Assembly: GCA_963795385.1 (NCBI GenBank)
Contig: CAWCHK010000014.1
Span: 496,001-560,000, forward strand
Length of the DNA stretch: 64,000 nucleotides
Reading direction: 5' to 3'
Source: CAVURS01 sp963795385
Lineage (GTDB): Bacteria > Actinomycetota > Actinomycetes > Actinomycetales > CAVURS01
Of the stretch, positions 8,938 to 16,405 are shown in pieces. Under the pieces are notes generated by a model that was not told the DNA's origin, ran no database searches, and worked only from the letters and a program-made list of their open reading frames with translations. How positions within the stretch are numbered: the first letter of the stretch is position 1; the number at the start of each line of letters is the position of its first letter. The translations under genes and the position numbers were made by a program.

Positions 8938-9174
8938 TCAGCGGGCCGAGCTGGAGTAGGGCAGCAGCGCCATCTCGCGGGCGTTCTTGACCGCCTTCGC
9001 GATCTGTCGCTGCTCCTGCACGGTGACACCGGTGACCCGGCGCGCGCGGATCTTGCCGCGGTCGGAGATGAACTTGCGCAGCAGCGCGGTGTCCTTGTAG
9101 TCGACGGCCTCGATCTTGGCGGCCTTCAACGGGTTCTGCTTCTTCTTCGGCTTGCGGACGATTGGCTTCGCCAT
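8938..9174 (-). CDS. rpsR: 30S ribosomal protein S18
   Basis: Small-subunit protein that pairs with S6 on 16S rRNA. The 78 residues include the family signature DYKDTALLRKFISDRGKI and RRVTGVTVQEQRQIAKAVKNAR. No cysteines are present, so it is the zinc-independent type; whether a zinc-binding paralogue exists elsewhere cannot be seen here. The ATG at 9174 is preceded by AGGAGG. It lies 62 bp after ssb and 13 bp before rplI. Confidence 0.98.
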   Translation of the reverse strand: MAKPIVRKPKKKQNPLKAAKIEAVDYKDTALLRKFISDRGKIRARRVTGVTVQEQRQIAKAVKNAREMALLPYSSSAR

Positions 9175-9236
9175 CGTGGTGCTCCTCCTCAGGAGCCCAG
9201 GGGACAAACCCTGGGATGGGTTGATACGAAAGGGGT

Positions 9237-9800
9237 CTAGAAGGGGGGCTCGTCGTAGGACGAACCGCCGCCGCCACCGGAGCCACCGGACGGGCCGGTG
9301 GCCCAGGGGTCCTCGCCGGAGCTCGAGCCGCCGCCACCGGAGCCACCGGGGCCACCAGGACCGCCGGAGCCGCCGCCGGGGGAGTTCCAGCCGCCGCCCT
9401 GACCGCCGCCACCCTGGCCGCCGCCGCCGCCGGAGCGCTGGGTGCGGTTGACCTTGGCCGTGGCGTAGCGCAGGGACGGGCCGACCTCGTCGACCTCGAG
9501 CTCCATGACGGTGCGCTTCTCGCCCTCCTTGGTCTCGTACGAGCGGCTCTTCAGCCGGCCCGTGACGACGACCCGGTTGCCCCGGACGAGGGACTCGGCG
9601 ATGTTCTCCGCCGCCTCACGCCAGACCGAGCAACGCATGAACAGCGTCTCCTGGTCCTTCCACTCGTTGCTCTGCCGGTCGAACGCCCGCGGCGTGGAGG
9701 CCACGGTGAAGTTCGCGACAGCCGCACCGGATGGGGTGAAGCGCAGCTCGGGGTCGCCGGTCAGGTTGCCGACGACGGTGATGACCGTGTCGCCAGCCAT
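9237..9800 (-). CDS. ssb: Single-stranded DNA-binding protein
   Basis: Tetrameric SSB that coats single-stranded DNA in replication, repair and recombination. Residues 1-115 form the OB fold (VITVVGNLTGDPELRF, RCSVWREAAENIAESL, VVVTGRLKSRSYE). A long Gly-rich flexible linker follows and ends in the acidic tip DEPPF, which docks partner proteins. The ATG overlaps the rpsF stop by one base (TGATG), indicating translational coupling. At 187 residues it is typical of actinobacterial SSB with an extended glycine linker. Confidence 0.98.
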   Translation of the reverse strand: MAGDTVITVVGNLTGDPELRFTPSGAAVANFTVASTPRAFDRQSNEWKDQETLFMRCSVWREAAENIAESLVRGNRVVVTGRLKSRSYETKEGEKRTVMELEVDEVGPSLRYATAKVNRTQRSGGGGGQGGGGQGGGWNSPGGGSGGPGGPGGSGGGGSSSGEDPWATGPSGGSGGGGGSSYDEPPF

Positions 9801-10090
9801 CAGTGGGCTCCGGGACGGATCAGCTTGGTCCGCAGCACCGACTCGTTGAGGCCGAGCTGGCGGTCCAGCTCCTTGGCCACGTCGGGCGTCGCGGTCATGT
9901 TGACCACGGCGTAGATGCCCTCGGACTTCTTGTTGATGTCGTAGGCCAGCCGGCGACGGCCCCAGATGTCGACGTTCTCGACCGAGCCACCACCCTGCCG
10001 GACGACGTTCAGGAACCGGTCGAGGCTGGGAGCGACGGTGCGCTCCTCGAGCTCGGGGTCGAGGATCACCATCAGTTCGTACTCACGCAT
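9800..10090 (-). CDS. rpsF: 30S ribosomal protein S6
   Basis: Small-subunit protein S6, first gene of the rpsF-ssb-rpsR-rplI unit. The 96-residue product MREYELMVILDPELEER onward shows the S6 fold sequence, including YAVVNMTATPDVAKELDRQL. The ATG at 10090 is chosen because AGGAGG lies 11 bases upstream; an in-frame GTG four codons earlier would overlap the ribosome site. The upstream region contains a consensus DnaA box at 10235-10243. Confidence 0.98.
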   Translation of the reverse strand: MREYELMVILDPELEERTVAPSLDRFLNVVRQGGGSVENVDIWGRRRLAYDINKKSEGIYAVVNMTATPDVAKELDRQLGLNESVLRTKLIRPGAH

Positions 10091-10234
10091 GTTGACACCC
10101 ACCTCCTCTGGACTAGGCGGTCACGGTCTCTCCGTGACAGGAGGGTCATGCAGTGCTGTCGTGCCTATCGTGCCTGCCGTGCTCTGGTGCGAGGGCCCAG
10201 GCTACCGGCGCCGACCGTCACCCACGAAATCGCC

Positions 10235-10243
10235 TGTGGACAA
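10235..10243 (-). promoter_or_regulatory. Consensus DnaA box upstream of the rpsF-ssb operon
   Basis: TGTGGACAA on the plus strand (TTGTCCACA on the minus strand) is an exact match to the actinobacterial DnaA box. It is 145 bp upstream of rpsF in a non-coding spacer, well away from oriC. DnaA could modulate ssb/rpsF transcription here, or the site could titrate DnaA. Confidence 0.5.
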
Positions 10244-10297
10244 CACCGGTCCGCGACCAGTCGGCACGAGGATCCGGCACGAGGGTCAGCACGAAGG

Positions 10298-11878
10298 TCA
10301 GGCGATCCGGACGATCAGGCGGTCGGGTGCGCCGTCCAGCGGCCCACCGAGCGGATCGTCCTCGTAGGACAGGTCACCGCCGCCCGCCGCCGCGGCGGCC
10401 GCCGCGTCGAGCGAGGCGATCGCGTCCGGGTCCGGGCTGCGGACCACGTCCAGCTCCGGTCGCCAGGCCTCCCGCCAGGTGCGGAACACCAGCCAGGCCA
10501 CGACCGCCAGCCGGAAGGCCAGCAGCCAGACGTAGCCGCGCCCGGGCAGCCCCCGGGTCGGCGTCGAGATGCTCGCGGCGTAGAGCCACACCCCGACGAA
10601 GTACGCCGCCTCGCCGACGAACCAGATCAGGTGATCGCGCCAGTGTGGAAGGGCCAGTGCGACCAGCGGCAGCAGCCAGAGCGAGGACTGGACGGGGAAC
10701 GACTTGCCGGTCAGCAGCACGATGCCGACGACGACCAGCGCCACCTGCGCGACCCGAGGTCGCCGCGGCGCACCCAGCGTCAGCACCGCGCCGGCCAGCA
10801 GGGCGACCACCCACCCGACCGCCGCCAGCCGGGTCACCGAGCCGGCCGAGAGCGCGTGGGTGAGGAAGCCGGGGAAGGACCGGCCGTGCAGCTGCGGGTC
10901 CGGGCCCCAGATCCCGGGGATCAGCCAGGGCGAGCCGTAGCCCGCGAGGGAGTCCCGCCAGCCGTCGTACGTCGCAGTCACGCCGGCCGGGTTCGCGGCC
11001 AGCCACGGCAGCGCGATGACCGCGACCGCGACGATCGCCGCGCCGGCGGTCGCGGCCCACTCCCGCAGGCGGCCGGCCCGCAGGGCCAGCAGGCCGAGGA
11101 CGAGGACGAGCAGGATCGGATAGGTCCGCGCCGTGATCGCCGCCCCGAGCAGGACCCCCGCCAGGATCGGCCGGCTCCGGCCCCAGGCCAGCAGGCCGGC
11201 CGAGGCCAACGCGACGCCCAGCAGGTCCGGGGAGACGAGGGCCAGCGGGATCAGCAGCGGGCTCAGCGCGACGTGGGCCGCGTCCCACGGCCGTCCCCGC
11301 GCGCTCGCCGCCGTCACCAGCACCAGCGCGACCAGGCAGCCACCGACGACGAGGGTCCAGATGTCGAAGTACCACCGGTCCTGCGCGACCAGCCGGCCGT
11401 GCGGCACGGCCTTGGCCACCGCCCACATCGACAGGCCGGTGAGCACGGGCTGCTGCAGGTAGTGCGCGTGCGAGGCCGCGGCGTACGGCGCCTGCCCCGC
11501 GGCCAGCCCGGACTGCTCGTAGACGACCGGCAGGTCGCTGTAGCAGGCGTGGAAGAACATGTCCGGCGTCGACCAGCCGGAGGAGCGGCAGTGCTGCTTC
11601 TCCACGACCGCGAGCGAGAGCATCACCATCGACAGGACGACCAGGATCCGGGCGACGTTCCACCAGCCCCTGCGGCCCGGAGCCACCCGCCGCCCGGCCG
11701 GCCCGCCGACCACCTCGCTGGCCGCGGCCACGACCGGGTCCTCGCGGGACGGCGACACCATCGTCCGGGTCACGACACCGACCGCTCGGTCGCCGCCGCC
11801 GCCGCCGTCGCCGTCGCCCCCGTCGTACCCGTCGTCGCCGTCCTCGCCGTCGTCGTACCGGCCGTCCTGCGAACTCAC
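10298..11878 (-). CDS. GT87-like polytopic mannosyltransferase-type membrane protein
   Basis: Predicted polyprenyl-phosphate-dependent glycosyltransferase of the GT87/DUF2029 type (relative of Mycobacterium Rv0051), acting at the outer face of the cytoplasmic membrane. Ten or so hydrophobic segments follow an Asp/Gly-rich cytoplasmic N-terminus. The first loop contains a W-STPDMFFHACYSDLPVVYE segment with the acidic residues expected near the catalytic centre, and the tail is acidic. The GTG at 11878, eight bases after the ponA stop, is preferred; a longer frame would overlap ponA. Its location between ponA and rpsF is conserved in actinobacteria. The sugar donor and acceptor are unknown. Confidence 0.75.
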   Translation of the reverse strand: MSSQDGRYDDGEDGDDGYDGGDGDGGGGGDRAVGVVTRTMVSPSREDPVVAAASEVVGGPAGRRVAPGRRGWWNVARILVVLSMVMLSLAVVEKQHCRSSGWSTPDMFFHACYSDLPVVYEQSGLAAGQAPYAAASHAHYLQQPVLTGLSMWAVAKAVPHGRLVAQDRWYFDIWTLVVGGCLVALVLVTAASARGRPWDAAHVALSPLLIPLALVSPDLLGVALASAGLLAWGRSRPILAGVLLGAAITARTYPILLVLVLGLLALRAGRLREWAATAGAAIVAVAVIALPWLAANPAGVTATYDGWRDSLAGYGSPWLIPGIWGPDPQLHGRSFPGFLTHALSAGSVTRLAAVGWVVALLAGAVLTLGAPRRPRVAQVALVVVGIVLLTGKSFPVQSSLWLLPLVALALPHWRDHLIWFVGEAAYFVGVWLYAASISTPTRGLPGRGYVWLLAFRLAVVAWLVFRTWREAWRPELDVVRSPDPDAIASLDAAAAAAAGGGDLSYEDDPLGGPLDGAPDRLIVRIA

Positions 11879-11885
11879 CCCGGCA

Positions 11886-13997
11886 TCATCCACTGCCGCC
11901 GGGGTCCGGGCCCGCACCAGCGGCCGGGGCGCCCTGTTTCTTGGTCGGCGACCCGCTCGGCGTGGTGGTGCCGGTCGGCGACCCGGTGGGCGAGCCGGTC
12001 GGGCTGCCTGTGGGGCTGCCGGTCGGCGTCCTCGTCGGGGTCGCCGTCGCCGTCGCCGTGGAGGTGGGGGTCGCGGTGTGGGTCGGTGCCGGGTTGATCG
12101 GCGTGCCGCTGTCCGCGCGGGCCGGGAAGTCCTTGACCGGGAGCCCCTTCATGGCCGTCTCCATGTACGCCCGCCAGATCGGCACCGAGAAGGTCGCGCC
12201 CTGCACCTGGCTCCGGCCGCCGAGGCCGTTCAGGGAGAGGACCTTGCCGGTCTTGCTGTTGCGGTACATCCCGACCGCGGTGGCGAGCTGCGGGGTGAAG
12301 CCGTCGAACCAGCCGGACACGTTGTTCGTCGTCGTCCCGGTCTTGCCGGCCGCGGGCCGCCCGAAGTTCGCGCGCTGGCCGGTCCCGGACTGGACCACCT
12401 TGGACATCGCGAACGTCGTGTCGGCCATGACGTCGGGGTCGAAGACGCGCTTGGTCACCGGCTTGGCCTTGTAGTCGACCCGCCCGTCGGTGCTGGTGAC
12501 CCGGGCGACGGTGTACGGATCCGCGTGGATGCCCTGGGCCGCAATGGTTGCGTACGCGTCGGCCATGTCGACCACGTGCGGCGACGCCGTCCCCAGCACG
12601 TTGGCGGGGTTCGTGGTGAGGCCAGCCGTGGTGTCCGGCAGTCCGGCGGCGATCGCCGTCTCGCGGGTCTTGGCCGGACCGACCTTCGCGTTCAGCTGGG
12701 CGTAGACGGTGTTGACCGAGTCCTCGGTCGCCTTGACCAGGTCGATGTCGCCGAACTGCTCGCCGCCGAAGTTCACGACCGGCCGGCTGAAGCCCTTGAC
12801 CTTCTTCGGGCTCGAGCCGCTGAACCGGGACTTCAGGCTGATCCCCTGGTTCAGCGCCGTGATCAGGGCGAACGGCTTGAAGGTCGACCCGGCCTGCATC
12901 GTCGACTGGGTCGCCGCGTTGAACGGCTGCTTGACCGAGTCCGGACCGCCGTACATCGCGACGACGGCGCCGTTGCCGGGCCGGATCGAGACCAGACCGA
13001 CCCGGACCCCCTTGGCGTGGGTCGTCGGCATCTTGGCCTTGATCGCGTCGACCGCCGCCTGCTGGTCGGCCTGGTTGAAGGTCGTGACGATCCGCAGGCC
13101 GCCGCGGTCGATGTCACTGTCGGTCAGGTGCAGCTTGGACTCGACCTCGCGCCGGGCGACGTCCAGCAGGTAGCCGTTGGGGCCGCCCGCGTTGCCGGCG
13201 ACCTTGCGCTTGGCGACGGCCGGGTACTTCAGCGCGTCGACCTGGGCCTGGCTCAGCCAGCTGCCCTTGACCATGCCGTCCAGGACGTAGTTCCAGCGGG
13301 CCGTCGCGTTGCCCTTGTTCAGGGCCGGGTCGTAGAGCGCCGGCGCCCGGATCACGCTGGCCAGGACCGCGCCCTCGGCCGCGTTCAGCTGGCTGACGTC
13401 CTTGTCGAAGTACGCCTTGCTCGCGGCCTCGATGCCGTAGGCGCCGCGGCCGAAGTAGATGGTGTTCAGGTAGTCCTGCATGATCGCGCTCTTGTCGGTC
13501 GAGCGGTCGATCTTGATCGAGATGAAGAACTCCTTGAACTTGCGCGAGGCCGTCCGGTCCTGGGTCAGGAAGTAGTTCTTGACGTACTGCTGGGTGATGG
13601 TCGACCCGCCCTGCACCGCGCCGCCGTGCAGGTCGGTCCAGGCCGCCCGCAGGATGCCCTTGGGGTCGATCCCCTTGTTCGTGTAGAAGCTCCGGTCCTC
13701 GGCCGAGACGACCTCGTGCTGCACCACGACGGGGACCTGGCTCAGCGGCACCGACGTCCGGTTGACCTCCTGGAAGCGGCCCAGCTCGGTCTTGCCGTCG
13801 GAGAAGTAGACGACCGAGGTCTGGGCCTGGGCCAGCTGGTTCGGCTGGGGGATCGTGGTCAGCCGGTAGATGATGCCGAAGACGATGATCAGCACGCAGA
13901 GACCGGCAAAGCCGGTGCCCAGCAACAGTTTCCACGACGGCAGCCATCGTCGTACGCCGGTCTTGTCCTGCCGTGGATAGTCCACAAATCGCCGCAC
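11886..13997 (-). CDS. ponA: Class A penicillin-binding protein (transglycosylase/transpeptidase)
   Basis: Bifunctional peptidoglycan synthase. A short cytoplasmic tail is followed by one membrane anchor (residues 23-46), a GT51 domain with catalytic Glu100 in SAEDRSFYTNKG and the GGSTITQQ motif, and a transpeptidase domain with STFK (Ser371, Lys374), SVN (427-429) and KTGT (552-555). The C-terminal 70 residues are a low-complexity TPTGSPTGSP repeat that probably spans the wall. It overlaps nothing but is closely followed by the GT87 gene and preceded four bases away by the DUF5318 gene, matching the mycobacterial ponA1 neighbourhood. Confidence 0.97.
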   Translation of the reverse strand: MRRFVDYPRQDKTGVRRWLPSWKLLLGTGFAGLCVLIIVFGIIYRLTTIPQPNQLAQAQTSVVYFSDGKTELGRFQEVNRTSVPLSQVPVVVQHEVVSAEDRSFYTNKGIDPKGILRAAWTDLHGGAVQGGSTITQQYVKNYFLTQDRTASRKFKEFFISIKIDRSTDKSAIMQDYLNTIYFGRGAYGIEAASKAYFDKDVSQLNAAEGAVLASVIRAPALYDPALNKGNATARWNYVLDGMVKGSWLSQAQVDALKYPAVAKRKVAGNAGGPNGYLLDVARREVESKLHLTDSDIDRGGLRIVTTFNQADQQAAVDAIKAKMPTTHAKGVRVGLVSIRPGNGAVVAMYGGPDSVKQPFNAATQSTMQAGSTFKPFALITALNQGISLKSRFSGSSPKKVKGFSRPVVNFGGEQFGDIDLVKATEDSVNTVYAQLNAKVGPAKTRETAIAAGLPDTTAGLTTNPANVLGTASPHVVDMADAYATIAAQGIHADPYTVARVTSTDGRVDYKAKPVTKRVFDPDVMADTTFAMSKVVQSGTGQRANFGRPAAGKTGTTTNNVSGWFDGFTPQLATAVGMYRNSKTGKVLSLNGLGGRSQVQGATFSVPIWRAYMETAMKGLPVKDFPARADSGTPINPAPTHTATPTSTATATATPTRTPTGSPTGSPTGSPTGSPTGTTTPSGSPTKKQGAPAAGAGPDPGGSG

Positions 13998-14001
13998 TGC
14001 G

Positions 14002-14523
14002 TCACGTGCCCCATTCGTCTTCGACGGTCCGCTGGCGGCGAGGTGCCCGACGCGGTTGACCGTCTCCCACGACGTACGACGCGACCAGGTGGTTCCAACC
14101 GCACGAGATGCACACCTCGACGACGTAGACCTTCACATCTCCGGACTCCCGGGAGAGCTCGGCGATCTCGGCCTGGTCCTTGATCCGGCCGCTGAACTGG
14201 CCCAGCTCCTCGCCGTACGCGTAGCGCAGGAAGACCAGCCCGCCCGCGCCAGGGAGGCCGGGACCGCCGTTGATCCCGAGCCTCGGGTCGAGCCGGTCGA
14301 CGCCGGCGTCGCCGCGCCGGCAGACCGGGCAGCTGCGCGTGCTCGGCTCCCCGTGGTGCAGGGCGGCCCGGATCAGGTCCGGGTGCGGGTCGCAGACGTC
14401 GGTGGTGGTCACGTAGCCACTGCGCAGGTCGTGCAGCGTCGCCTGCCGGACCAGGGCGTAGTCCACGAACGAGCGCACGCCGACCGTCGCCTGGGGCGGG
14501 CGCAGCGAGGAGCGGGCGGGCAT
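14002..14523 (-). CDS. DUF5318 family protein with zinc-ribbon-like cysteines
   Basis: Conserved actinobacterial protein of unknown function, the counterpart of Mycobacterium Rv0049, next to ponA as in other genomes. Two cysteine pairs, SCPVC and CISCGWNH, are separated by about 55 residues and could bind zinc. The N-terminal part has the conserved RSFVDYALVRQATLHDLRSG region. I place the start at the ATG at 14523 (about 173 residues); an alternative ATG at 14559 adds twelve residues, and neither has a clear ribosome site. It is divergent from the padR gene and four bases upstream of ponA, so the two are probably co-transcribed. Confidence 0.7.
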   Translation of the reverse strand: MPARSSLRPPQATVGVRSFVDYALVRQATLHDLRSGYVTTTDVCDPHPDLIRAALHHGEPSTRSCPVCRRGDAGVDRLDPRLGINGGPGLPGAGGLVFLRYAYGEELGQFSGRIKDQAEIAELSRESGDVKVYVVEVCISCGWNHLVASYVVGDGQPRRAPRRQRTVEDEWGT

Positions 14524-14580
14524 CGGACCAGGGTACGGCGCGGTTTGGCGCTCTCCCATTCATGGCGTAGGGTCACCGCA

Positions 14581-14601
14581 GATATATCGCACCGATACAT
14601 C
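14581..14601. promoter_or_regulatory. Inverted repeat, likely PadR operator
   Basis: GATATATCG (14581-14589), a three-base spacer CAC, and CGATACATC (14593-14601) form an inverted repeat with eight of nine positions matching. It is strikingly AT-rich for this genome and lies ten bases before the padR start, between padR and the divergent DUF5318-ponA unit. PadR proteins bind ATGTATC-like palindromes, so autoregulation and control of ino1 are likely. Confidence 0.6.
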
Positions 14602-14611
14602 GAAAGGTCAG

Positions 14612-15181
14612 GTGAGCGCGGTGAGCCGACGAGGCGGCGTGCTCGACCTGGCCGTCCTGGGCCTGCTGCACGAGAGCCCGATGCACGGTTACGAGCTGCG
14701 CAAGCGGCTGAACGCCGTGCTCGGCGCCTTCCGGGCCCTGTCCTACGGCACGCTCTACCCCTGCCTCAAGGACCTGGTCGCGCGGGGCTGGATCGTGGCC
14801 AGCGCCGCGGCCGACGCCCCTTCGACGGGCGGGCGGGCCCGGATCGTCTACGAGCTCACCGCCGAGGGCAAGGAGCGGTTCCAGGAGCTGCTCACCGAGG
14901 CCGGTCCGGCCGCCTGGGAGGACGACAGCTTCGACGTCCGGTTCGCGTTCTTCTCCCGGACCGACGCCGCCGTGCGGCTGCGGATCCTGGAGGGCCGCCG
15001 GACCCGGCTCGAGGAGCGGCTGGACAACGTCAGGTCCGCCGCCGGACGGGCCCGCGACCGGATGGACGGCTACACCATGGCCCTCCAGCAGCACGGACTG
15101 GACGCCGCCGAGCGCGAGGTGCGCTGGCTCAACGAGCTGATCGAGACCGAACGCCGTACCCCGAAGGACCCGACCGCATGA
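14612..15181 (+). CDS. PadR-family transcriptional regulator
   Basis: Winged-helix regulator of the PadR family, 189 residues. The N-terminal DNA-binding domain reads LDLAVLGLLHESPMHGYELRKRL and continues with LSYGTLYPCLKDLVARGWI; a helical C-terminal half follows (LEERLDNVRSAAG, REVRWLNELIETERR) for dimerisation. The GTG start at 14612 follows a weak AAAGG; a second GTG at 14621 is possible. An AT-rich palindrome directly upstream is the likely operator. It lies immediately before ino1, the same pairing as in Mycobacterium (Rv0047c-Rv0046c), which suggests control of inositol synthesis. The effector is unknown. Confidence 0.88.
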   Translation: MSAVSRRGGVLDLAVLGLLHESPMHGYELRKRLNAVLGAFRALSYGTLYPCLKDLVARGWIVASAAADAPSTGGRARIVYELTAEGKERFQELLTEAGPAAWEDDSFDVRFAFFSRTDAAVRLRILEGRRTRLEERLDNVRSAAGRARDRMDGYTMALQQHGLDAAEREVRWLNELIETERRTPKDPTA

Positions 15182-15198
15182 GCACTGCGCACGACCAA

Positions 15199-15258
15199 CC
15201 GAACCAACGTCCGAACCAACGTCCGAACCAACGTCCGAACCAACGTCCGAACCAGCAC
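15199..15258 (+). repeat. Five-copy 12-bp tandem repeat in the ino1 leader
   Basis: Four exact copies of CCGAACCAACGT (15199-15246) and one diverged copy lie between the padR stop and the ino1 ribosome site. In one frame they would encode RPNQ repeats following an ATG that overlaps the padR stop (ATGA), so either a short leader peptide or an untranslated spacer is possible. Confidence 0.8.
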
Positions 15259-15279
15259 GACTACAAGAAGGAGCAACGC

Positions 15280-16359
15280 ATGGGATCCGTCCGCGTCGCC
15301 ATCGTCGGCGTAGGCAACTGCGCCGCCTCCCTGGTGCAGGGTGTCCAGTACTACGCCGACGCCGACCCGAACGGCACCGTCCCGGGTCTGATGCATGTGA
15401 TGTTCGGGGACTACCACGTCCGCGACGTCGAGTTCGTCGCCGCGTTCGACGTCGACGCCAAGAAGGTCGGCTTCGACCTGTCCGAGGCGATCGTCGCGAG
15501 TGAGAACAACACCATCAAGTTCGCCGAGGTCCCGCCGCTCGGCGTGACCGTGCAGCGCGGCGTCACCAACGACGGTCTCGGCAAGTACTACCGCGAGACC
15601 ATCGAGGAGTCCGACGCGGAGCCGGTCGACATCGTCGCGGCCCTGCGCGCGGCCGAGGTCGACGTCCTGGTGTCCTACCTCCCGGTGGGCTCCGAGGTCG
15701 CCGACAAGTACTACGCGCAGTGTGCGATCGACGCCGGCGTGGCCTTCGTGAACGCGCTGCCGGTCTTCATCGCCAGCGACCCGGAGTGGGCCGCGAAGTT
15801 CGAGGCGGCGGGCGTCCCGATCATCGGTGACGACATCAAGTCGCAGGTCGGCGCGACCATCACGCACCGCGTGCTGGCCAAGCTGTTCGAGGACCGCGGA
15901 GTGCAGCTGGACCGCACCTACCAGCTCAACGTCGGCGGCAACATGGACTTCAAGAACATGCTCGAGCGCGACCGGCTGGAGTCCAAGAAGGTCTCCAAGA
16001 CGCAGGCCGTCACCTCGAACATCGAGCGCGACCTCGGCGCGCGGAACGTCCACATCGGCCCGTCCGACTACGTCCAGTGGCTGGACGACCGCAAGTGGGC
16101 CTACGTCCGGCTCGAGGGCCGCGCGTTCGGCGATGTCCCGCTGAACATGGAGTACAAGCTCGAGGTCTGGGATTCCCCGAACTCGGCCGGCATCATCATC
16201 GACGCCATCCGGGCCGCCAAGATCGCCAAGGACCGTGGCGTCGGCGGTGCGCTGATCTCCGCGTCGTCGTACCTCATGAAGTCCCCGCCCGTGCAGCGGC
16301 CGGACGACATCGGCCGCGCCGGCGTCGAGGCGTTCATCCGCGGGGAGGTCGAGCGCTGA
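15280..16359 (+). CDS. ino1: Inositol-3-phosphate synthase
   Basis: NAD-dependent conversion of glucose 6-phosphate to myo-inositol 3-phosphate, the entry to phosphatidylinositol and mycothiol in actinobacteria. The 359-residue protein is the short actinobacterial form: Rossmann motif VAIVGVGNCAASLVQG at the N-terminus, NALPVFIASDPEW, the conserved DDIKSQVGATITHR with its catalytic-site lysine, and NVGGNMDFKNML. The ATG at 15280 is preceded by AAGGAG at ideal spacing. An in-frame ATG at 15178, overlapping the padR stop, would add an RPNQ-repeat extension unlike the family. A 10-bp hairpin spans the stop codon. Confidence 0.96.
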   Translation: MGSVRVAIVGVGNCAASLVQGVQYYADADPNGTVPGLMHVMFGDYHVRDVEFVAAFDVDAKKVGFDLSEAIVASENNTIKFAEVPPLGVTVQRGVTNDGLGKYYRETIEESDAEPVDIVAALRAAEVDVLVSYLPVGSEVADKYYAQCAIDAGVAFVNALPVFIASDPEWAAKFEAAGVPIIGDDIKSQVGATITHRVLAKLFEDRGVQLDRTYQLNVGGNMDFKNMLERDRLESKKVSKTQAVTSNIERDLGARNVHIGPSDYVQWLDDRKWAYVRLEGRAFGDVPLNMEYKLEVWDSPNSAGIIIDAIRAAKIAKDRGVGGALISASSYLMKSPPVQRPDDIGRAGVEAFIRGEVER

Positions 16360-16372
16360 CCCAGCGCTCGAC
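16348..16372 (+). terminator. Hairpin at the ino1 stop codon
   Basis: GTCGAGCGCT (16348-16357) and AGCGCTCGAC (16363-16372) are a perfect 10-bp inverted repeat with a five-base loop that contains the end of the TGA. There is no T-run. It is a likely intrinsic terminator or mRNA-stabilising 3' end for ino1. Confidence 0.5.
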
Positions 16373-16393
16373 ACCGCGCTCGACCCGGAGGCC

Positions 16394-16399
16394 TAGCCT
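16394..16399 (+). promoter_or_regulatory. -10 element (TAGCCT) of a leaderless promoter for the MFS gene
   Basis: TAGCCT ends six bases before the GTG at 16406, and no ribosome site is visible, the arrangement expected for leaderless transcription. The evidence is positional only. Confidence 0.4.
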
Positions 16400-16405
16400 T
16401 CCGGC

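Noticed and set aside
15199..15258. Short CRISPR-like array
   Set aside because: The 12-bp units are contiguous, without spacers, and no cas genes are present.
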